This document shows, piece by piece, positions 22,426 to 27,105 of a stretch of 27,105 bases of DNA. Positions within the stretch are counted from its first letter, which is position 1. Each line of letters opens with the position of its first letter. The notes beneath the pieces were generated by a model. That model was not told the DNA's origin. It searched no databases and saw only the letters and a list, made by a program, of their open reading frames with translations. Origin of the DNA: Helicobacteraceae bacterium (GTDB lineage: Bacteria; Campylobacterota; Campylobacteria; Campylobacterales; Sulfurimonadaceae); NCBI GenBank assembly GCA_027061425.1, contig JALSUN010000164.1:1-27105 (forward strand), given 5' to 3'. A program made the translations under genes and the position numbers.

Positions 22426-23353
22426 ACCATGCTCGGTGGGCTTTTGTCTCTAAAAAGCTCCAAGCGACAATACGTGTCACCTTCTGCCCCTGCCTCATCT
22501 CTATAGTCTCCACTCTTTGAGGATTCACTCTCTTTAAAGCCTTATAAATAGCACTTAAACTCTCTTTTTTAGAGACTAAAGTTGTAAACCACAATACCTT
22601 TTTAGAGTGCACCACACTTTGCATGATCATCTTTTTTATAAAAGCAACCTCTCCACCTTCACACCACAACTCATTGGCCTGACCCCCGAAGTTCAGCCCT
22701 CTCTTTTGTAACCTGTTTTTGCTAAGGTTTCTGTTTTTACGCTGTGTACCCGCACTTGCCTCTTCTGGCGAACGGTGAAAAGGAGGGTTACACATACTAA
22801 AGGCGAAACGCTCTTTTTTAGCGATGATGTTGGTAAATATATGCTCAGGGTTGTTTTGCATTCGGATCTCTATAGCATCACAAAGCGATGGGTTTTCAGA
22901 AACGATTTTTTGCGCTGAAGCCACAGAGACCCGGTCCACGTCTGAACCCACAAACTTCCAACCATAAACACTAGACCCTACTATAGGATAGATACAGTTG
23001 GCACCTACACCAATGTCAAGACCTTTAACAGCATCATTTTCTTGCAGTTGAGCACCTTTTGAGTCTCTCAGCAAGTCAGCGATATAGTGTATGTAATCTA
23101 CACGACCGGGGATAGGCGGGCAGAGATAGCCTTGAGGTATTTGCCACTTTTCAACACTGTAAAAATGGGCTAATAGTGCACGGTTAAGCATCAACACGGC
23201 TTCAGCATTTGAAAAGTCTATAGAAAGATCGCCATAAACATTTTTTTGTACAAAAGGCTTTAAGGCAGGAAGAGAGAAGCACAAAGCCTCAAAATCATAA
23301 CGCTCTTGATGCAAGTTGCTCGCATGAAGACCTTTGTCAGTTTTTTTGTGCAC
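22412..23353 (-). CDS. rlmF: 23S rRNA m6A1618 methyltransferase
   Basis: 313 residues from GTG at 23353, chosen because GGGAG lies 5 bases upstream; a TTG at 23368 would sit on that site. It matches E. coli RlmF (YbiN) along its length: KGLHASNLHQERYDF at the N-terminus, SIDFSNAEAVLMLNRALLAH, CPPIPGRVDYIHYIADLL, the SAM-binding DIGVGANCIYP (113-123) and the N6-adenine motif NPPFH (189-193). It methylates A1618 of 23S rRNA on the large subunit. The gene is divergent from hrpB and overlaps the nuclease gene tail to tail by 14 bases, so read-through would make antisense RNA on both. Confidence 0.92.
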   Translation of the reverse strand: MHKKTDKGLHASNLHQERYDFEALCFSLPALKPFVQKNVYGDLSIDFSNAEAVLMLNRALLAHFYSVEKWQIPQGYLCPPIPGRVDYIHYIADLLRDSKGAQLQENDAVKGLDIGVGANCIYPIVGSSVYGWKFVGSDVDRVSVASAQKIVSENPSLCDAIEIRMQNNPEHIFTNIIAKKERFAFSMCNPPFHRSPEEASAGTQRKNRNLSKNRLQKRGLNFGGQANELWCEGGEVAFIKKMIMQSVVHSKKVLWFTTLVSKKESLSAIYKALKRVNPQRVETIEMRQGQKVTRIVAWSFLETKAHRAWFKAG

Positions 23354-23508
23354 AGTATCTCCCACCAAAATATTTACGCCATTTTACACTATCTCACATG
23401 ATTTCCACACATTATCATCTTATACTACACCTAAGAAAGGGAAATAACTTATAGACTATTACTTCTCTCTTTCACTGCGAGATATACATCTAACCATTTT
23501 TCGTCTTC

Positions 23509-23539
23509 AGACCAAGTTTTACGCCACTTGGTCTATAAT
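23509..23539 (+). promoter_or_regulatory. hrpB: hrpB promoter with a 9-bp inverted repeat operator
   Basis: AGACCAAGT (23509-23517), an 8-base centre and ACTTGGTCT (23526-23534) form a perfect inverted repeat whose last base is the first of TATAAT (23534-23539). It covers the whole -35 to -10 spacer, so a bound protein would block polymerase. TATAAT is followed by ACCCC and then ATG, so the mRNA probably begins at the start codon. Confidence 0.5.
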
Positions 23540-23544
23540 ACCCC

Positions 23545-26049
23545 ATGCAAAACCTTCCCATCACTCACGTACTGCCACAGATCACTGCCACTCTTCAAAA
23601 CAACAACAGACTGATACTACAAGCACCCCCTGGCGCAGGAAAGACAACGGCGGTACCCTTAGCCTTACTCCATGAGACATGGCTTGGTGAAAAAAAGATT
23701 ATTATCTTAGAGCCTAGACGTTTAAGTGCCCGCGCAGCAGCAGCGCGCATGGCTTCGTTGTTAGGTGAGGCTGTGGGCAAGACAGTAGGGTATCAGATAC
23801 GAGATGACCGATGTCTCAATAGAGAGACAAAGATTGTGGTAGTAACAGAAGGCATTGTCACTAAGATGTTACAAAGCGACCCAGCCCTTGAAGATGTCGC
23901 ACTGCTTATTTTTGATGAGTTTCATGAACGTAACCTGCACGGAGACCTTGCACTCGCACTGAGCATAGAGTCTCAAGAGCTTTTACGCGAGGACTTGAAA
24001 ATCATGGTGATGTCTGCTACACTCAACACCGATGCCCTCTCTGAGGCACTTTCCCATCCTCCATGCATTAGTAGTGAAGGTAAAAGTTACGCCGTTGAAC
24101 ACAACTATTTAGAACGCAGTGTCTCTGAACCAACACCAAAAACACTCCCAGCTTTAGTCACCAAAACAGTACTCACCGCCCTCTCCCAACATCAAGGGAG
24201 TATTCTGGTTTTTCTTCCCGGGCAAAAAGAGATCAGAGCGGTTGAGAAAAGACTCAACGCGCGCTTAAAAGAGAGAGACACCTTTGTGGTCACCCTGTTT
24301 GGAGACCTTAACAAACAGGCTCAAGACCGTGCCATCGCCCCTGCACCTAAAGGTCAACGCAAAGTGGTGCTTGCAACCAACATTGCAGAGAGTAGCCTTA
24401 CCATAGATGGTGTTCACATTGTTGTTGATGCAGGTTTGGAGCGGGTCTCTCTGTTTAACAGCAGTTCAGGCATGAACACCCTTCACACCCAAAACATCTC
24501 TCAAGATGCCGCCACCCAAAGAAGTGGTCGCGCAGGTCGTCAGGCACCTGGGGTCTGCTACCGTCTCTGGCATGAACACAAAGTACTCCTCAAACATGCG
24601 CTCCCAGAAATTTTAAACAGTGACCTAAGTCCCCTACTCCTTGAACTTGCCCAGTGGGGCAGTGAAGATATGAGTAGCCTCTGTTTTCTTGATCTTCCGT
24701 CCTCTAAATCTGTAGCACACGCGCAAGAGCTTCTAGTCTCACTAGGTGCCATGCAGGGAAAACAGATCACAGCACACGGCAAAAGCATCTTAAAACTGGG
24801 AGTACACCCACGACTAGGACATATGATGTTAAAAGCAGGTGTATACGGTCTGCAAAAAGAGGCGACTCTGCTGGCCGCTCTTTTGGGAGAAAAGGATATC
24901 TTAATGGGAGAAGCAAGACGAAGTGTGGATCTTAGTGAACGTTTAAACGCTCTAAACGAAAACCACTACAGCTCTTATGTCCACCACGCTACATTGCAGC
25001 GTGTTCTTCAAACTGCCAAGCGTTTTCAACAAAAACTCAAGACCAAAAACAGCACAATAAAAAAGCCTAATGACCCCCTCGCCCTGCTCCTTGCCTACGC
25101 CTATCCTGATCGCATCGCCAAACAACGTAGTGTTAATGAAAAACGCTACCTGCTTTCAGGAGGAAAAGGGGCAGAACTTTTTCATGAAGATGCACTTTTC
25201 AACACGCCCTATCTGGTCATCGCCAATCTCGATGCAGCAAAGGCCAACGCCCAAATATACAGCGCTTTAGCTATAGATGAAGAGATCCTGTACACACATT
25301 TCAAAACGCAAATAGAGTGTAAGATCTTGGCAAGATGGAACAGTAGTTCTCAAAGAGTAGAGGCAAGAGAAATAACCCGCTTAGGCGCCCTTGTCTTAAA
25401 AGAGCGTCCTACTACAGAGATCACACCTGACTTGGTGACACAAGCACTTTTAAATGCTCTCAAAGAGGAAGGTCTCTCTGCACTCAACTGGTCAAAAAAG
25501 GCGAAGGCTTTACAAGAGCGGGTAAACTTTATAACCTTTCATGCAGCCTCACCAAAAGAGAGCTTCCCAGACTTTAGTGACAACGCATTACTCCACAGCC
25601 TCTATCATTGGTTATCACCTTACCTAGATGGTATCACTACATTCAGAGCACTGCAAAAGCTAGATATCCATGCCATCTTACTCAACCAACTCAATTGGGA
25701 GCAACAGCAAGCCTTAGAGCATCTGGCTCCAGAAAGGTTTAAAGTGCCAAGTGGCTCCAAGATCACCTTAGATTACAGCGATCCAAGAATACCAACACTC
25801 TCAGTCAGACTCCAGGAGCTTTTTGGACTCACAGAGACCCCCAAACTTTTTAACAACAGTGTCACCATAACCATAGAGCTGCTCTCACCTGCCAAACGTC
25901 CCATGCAGGTGACTAAAGATCTGAAAAGTTTTTGGGACAACACTTATGATGAAGTGAAAAAGGAGTTGAGAGGCAAGTACAAAAGACATTACTGGCCTGA
26001 CAATCCTTATGAAGCAGTTGCCACTTCTAAAACCAAGAAGTGGATGTAG
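23545..26049 (+). CDS. hrpB: ATP-dependent helicase HrpB
   Basis: An 834-residue DEAH-type superfamily 2 helicase. Motif I APPGAGKTT (27-35), motif Ia EPRRLSARAAAARMA, motif II DEFH (124-127), motif III MSATLN, motif V VVLATNIAESSLTIDGV and motif VI QRSGRAGRQAPG. The helicase-associated domains follow, and the C-terminal HrpB signature SFWDNTYDEVKKELRGKYKR with HYWPDNP is intact. Length matches the family (about 800-850). The DEFH form of motif II is usual for HrpB. It is a presumed RNA helicase of unclear cellular role. Its start aligns with E. coli HrpB, yet there is no ribosome site, and TATAAT is 5 bases before the ATG. The next gene is 198 bases away, and no strong terminator is visible. 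Confidence 0.93.
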   Translation: MQNLPITHVLPQITATLQNNNRLILQAPPGAGKTTAVPLALLHETWLGEKKIIILEPRRLSARAAAARMASLLGEAVGKTVGYQIRDDRCLNRETKIVVVTEGIVTKMLQSDPALEDVALLIFDEFHERNLHGDLALALSIESQELLREDLKIMVMSATLNTDALSEALSHPPCISSEGKSYAVEHNYLERSVSEPTPKTLPALVTKTVLTALSQHQGSILVFLPGQKEIRAVEKRLNARLKERDTFVVTLFGDLNKQAQDRAIAPAPKGQRKVVLATNIAESSLTIDGVHIVVDAGLERVSLFNSSSGMNTLHTQNISQDAATQRSGRAGRQAPGVCYRLWHEHKVLLKHALPEILNSDLSPLLLELAQWGSEDMSSLCFLDLPSSKSVAHAQELLVSLGAMQGKQITAHGKSILKLGVHPRLGHMMLKAGVYGLQKEATLLAALLGEKDILMGEARRSVDLSERLNALNENHYSSYVHHATLQRVLQTAKRFQQKLKTKNSTIKKPNDPLALLLAYAYPDRIAKQRSVNEKRYLLSGGKGAELFHEDALFNTPYLVIANLDAAKANAQIYSALAIDEEILYTHFKTQIECKILARWNSSSQRVEAREITRLGALVLKERPTTEITPDLVTQALLNALKEEGLSALNWSKKAKALQERVNFITFHAASPKESFPDFSDNALLHSLYHWLSPYLDGITTFRALQKLDIHAILLNQLNWEQQQALEHLAPERFKVPSGSKITLDYSDPRIPTLSVRLQELFGLTETPKLFNNSVTITIELLSPAKRPMQVTKDLKSFWDNTYDEVKKELRGKYKRHYWPDNPYEAVATSKTKKWM

Positions 26050-26135
26050 CGACTACAGAAGTCTCCTTTTGTAATAGTTTATAGAGTATGATTAGTATTT
26101 TTCACTACTTACACAAAGCTTAAGTTATACTTGAG

Positions 26136-26141
26136 TATAAT
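26136..26141 (+). promoter_or_regulatory. rpsF: -10 element of the rpsF operon
   Basis: A consensus TATAAT within CTTGAGTATAATCACG. There is no clear -35, as is common in Campylobacterota. It gives a transcript start near 26148 and a 5' leader of about 100 bases. Confidence 0.5.
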
Positions 26142-26191
26142 CACGCGTTCCTTACTCTTTGTGCAAAAGCATTAAGTTTAAGCATATGACT

Positions 26192-26207
26192 GTTTAGTTC
26201 GCTAAAC
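26192..26207 (+). other. UUCG-tetraloop hairpin in the rpsF leader
   Basis: GTTTAG-TTCG-CTAAAC is a perfect 6-bp stem with a UUCG loop, 40 bases before the rpsF ATG. Many bacteria regulate this operon by S6:S18 binding to the leader. Whether this hairpin is part of such a structure cannot be told from sequence alone. Confidence 0.4.
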
Positions 26208-26247
26208 TCGATCCATAAGGGACCAAAACCAAAAGGAGATATATTCT

Positions 26248-26715
26248 ATGAGACATTACGAAAATCTAGTAATTGTTAAACCTACACTAACTGAAGAAGA
26301 AGCAAAAGCTTCTATCGCAGCTATCGAAGAAGTTCTTACTTCTAATGGTGCTGAGATTGTTGCTCGCGACGAAATGGGTACTAAGAAACTAGCTTACCCT
26401 ATCCAGAAAAACGAGCGTGGTTACTTCCATGTTGTTTATTACACAATGGCACCTGCATCTATCGCAGAAGTTGAGCGTCGTTTCCGTATTAACGAAGATC
26501 TTCTTCGTTTCGTTACGATCAAGTACGATTCTAAGCGTGAAGTTACAGCTTGGAAAGAACTTGTAGCTAAAACTGAGAAGAAAGTAGCAGCTAAAACTGC
26601 AGCAGTTGCAGCAGCAGCGGCAGCAGCAACTGAAACTCCAGTAGTTGAAGAAGCTCCGGCAACTGAAGCAGCAGCTACTGAAACACCGGCTACTGAAGCT
26701 CCAGCAGCTGAATAA
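26248..26715 (+). CDS. rpsF: 30S ribosomal protein S6 with an Ala/Glu-rich tail
   Basis: A 155-residue protein. Residues 1-95 are a standard S6 domain: MRHYENLVIVKPTLTEEE, KKLAYPIQKNERGYFHVVYY and RFRINEDLLRFVTIK. The remaining 45 residues or so are a low-complexity tail of Ala, Glu, Thr and Pro (TETP, EAPATEAA) that is likely disordered; S6 of many bacteria is shorter, though acidic tails are known. It binds 16S rRNA together with S18 in the platform of the small subunit. AAAGGAG lies 8 bases before the ATG. Codon choice here is visibly more biased (GCA, GTA, ACT) than in neighbouring genes, as expected for high expression. ssb follows after 16 bases. Confidence 0.96.
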   Translation: MRHYENLVIVKPTLTEEEAKASIAAIEEVLTSNGAEIVARDEMGTKKLAYPIQKNERGYFHVVYYTMAPASIAEVERRFRINEDLLRFVTIKYDSKREVTAWKELVAKTEKKVAAKTAAVAAAAAAATETPVVEEAPATEAAATETPATEAPAAE

Positions 26716-26731
26716 GTAAAGGAAAACCCAG

Positions 26732-27105
26732 ATGTACAACAAAGTCATTCTAGTAGGAAACCTAACACGTGATATTGAACTACGCTACAGCCAGGCCAGT
26801 CTTGCCATCGCAAAAACTGCCATCGCTACCAGTCGTAAATTTACCTCAAATGGAGAGAAAAAAGAGGAAGTCATGTTTATAGACATCACTTTCTTTGGCC
26901 GCTCTGCAGAGGTAGCCAACCAGTATCTTCGTAAAGGGTCTAAAATCCTAGTTGAAGGACGTATACAGTTTGATCAATGGGTAGACCAAAACGGTGGCAA
27001 ACGTTCTAAGCACTCTATTAATGTTGAGACGATGCAGATGTTAGACTCTAAAGGTGACAACCAGAACTCTGGCGCACCTGCAGGTGGCTACAATGCACCA
27101 ACACA
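26732..27105 (+). CDS. ssb: Single-stranded DNA-binding protein (partial, cut by window end)
   Basis: The first 124 codons are present. The OB-fold begins MYNKVILVGNLTRDIELRYS and continues through FIDITFFGRSAEVANQYLRK, SKILVEGRIQFDQW and KHSINVETMQML. The last visible residues start the Gly/Pro/Asn-rich linker that normally leads to an acidic DxxPF-type tip, which lies outside the window. It coats single-stranded DNA and recruits replication and repair proteins. AAAGGA lies 9 bases before the ATG. In this phylum the next gene is normally rpsR. Confidence 0.95.
   Translation, partial: MYNKVILVGNLTRDIELRYSQASLAIAKTAIATSRKFTSNGEKKEEVMFIDITFFGRSAEVANQYLRKGSKILVEGRIQFDQWVDQNGGKRSKHSINVETMQMLDSKGDNQNSGAPAGGYNAPT

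Noticed and set aside
26389..26748. 119-codon minus-strand ORF opposite rpsF, rich in Cys and Ser
   Set aside because: It is the reverse reading of the Ala/Glu tail codons; low complexity makes a long false frame.

Overview
The window looks like chromosome of a chemolithotrophic, probably marine member of the Campylobacterota (Sulfurovum/Sulfurimonas-like). The evidence is a low-to-moderate GC content, an rnr-holA pair and an rpsF-ssb pair like those of Helicobacter and Campylobacter, and a divergent heme-copper enzyme resembling the 'gNOR' type that I recall from Sulfurimonas-type genomes. The genus is inferred, not proven. I found no tRNA, rRNA, CRISPR, transposase or phage genes.

Left part (1-8.5 kb, all minus strand): a small parvulin isomerase; a secreted BspA/DUF285 repeat protein; a respiratory cluster (6356 to 2692) made of a cupredoxin-like subunit II that has lost its CuA ligands, a heme-copper subunit I with Asp in place of the helix-VI active-site His, a paired REP-like hairpin element, two unknown membrane proteins (one YcxB-like) and a 30-residue single-span membrane protein coupled by an ATGA overlap. 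An FNR/DNR-type box sits at the class II position in front of this cluster, which fits induction by low oxygen or NO. Upstream of it are a Gre-family factor with a 108-residue partner of unknown function, and a secreted Sel1-like repeat protein.

Middle (8.5-17.9 kb): rnr and holA overlap by one base. The LRR-kinase gene converges on holA and shares a compact bidirectional promoter with an ABC-F ATPase gene. A lipoprotein with a YiiX-type permuted papain domain follows. Then comes trpA, preceded by a 29-codon ORF with a strong Shine-Dalgarno sequence whose stop overlaps the trpA TTG start, and a DUF3943 protein.

Right part (17.9-27.1 kb): a minus-strand group DUF808 - M16 peptidase/membrane fusion - serine esterase; a secreted NUC-like nuclease converging on rlmF; hrpB, whose promoter carries a 9-bp inverted repeat; and rpsF-ssb, with ssb cut by the window edge. 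The esterase gene and hrpB both have TATAAT exactly 5 bases before ATG and no Shine-Dalgarno sequence, so both may be leaderless.

In Helicobacter pylori rnr-holA-rpsF-ssb-rpsR are contiguous. Here about 14.7 kb separates holA from rpsF. The strongest leads are the divergent NO-reductase-like cluster with its uncharacterised accessory genes, the trpA leader ORF, the leaderless pair and the M16 fusion.
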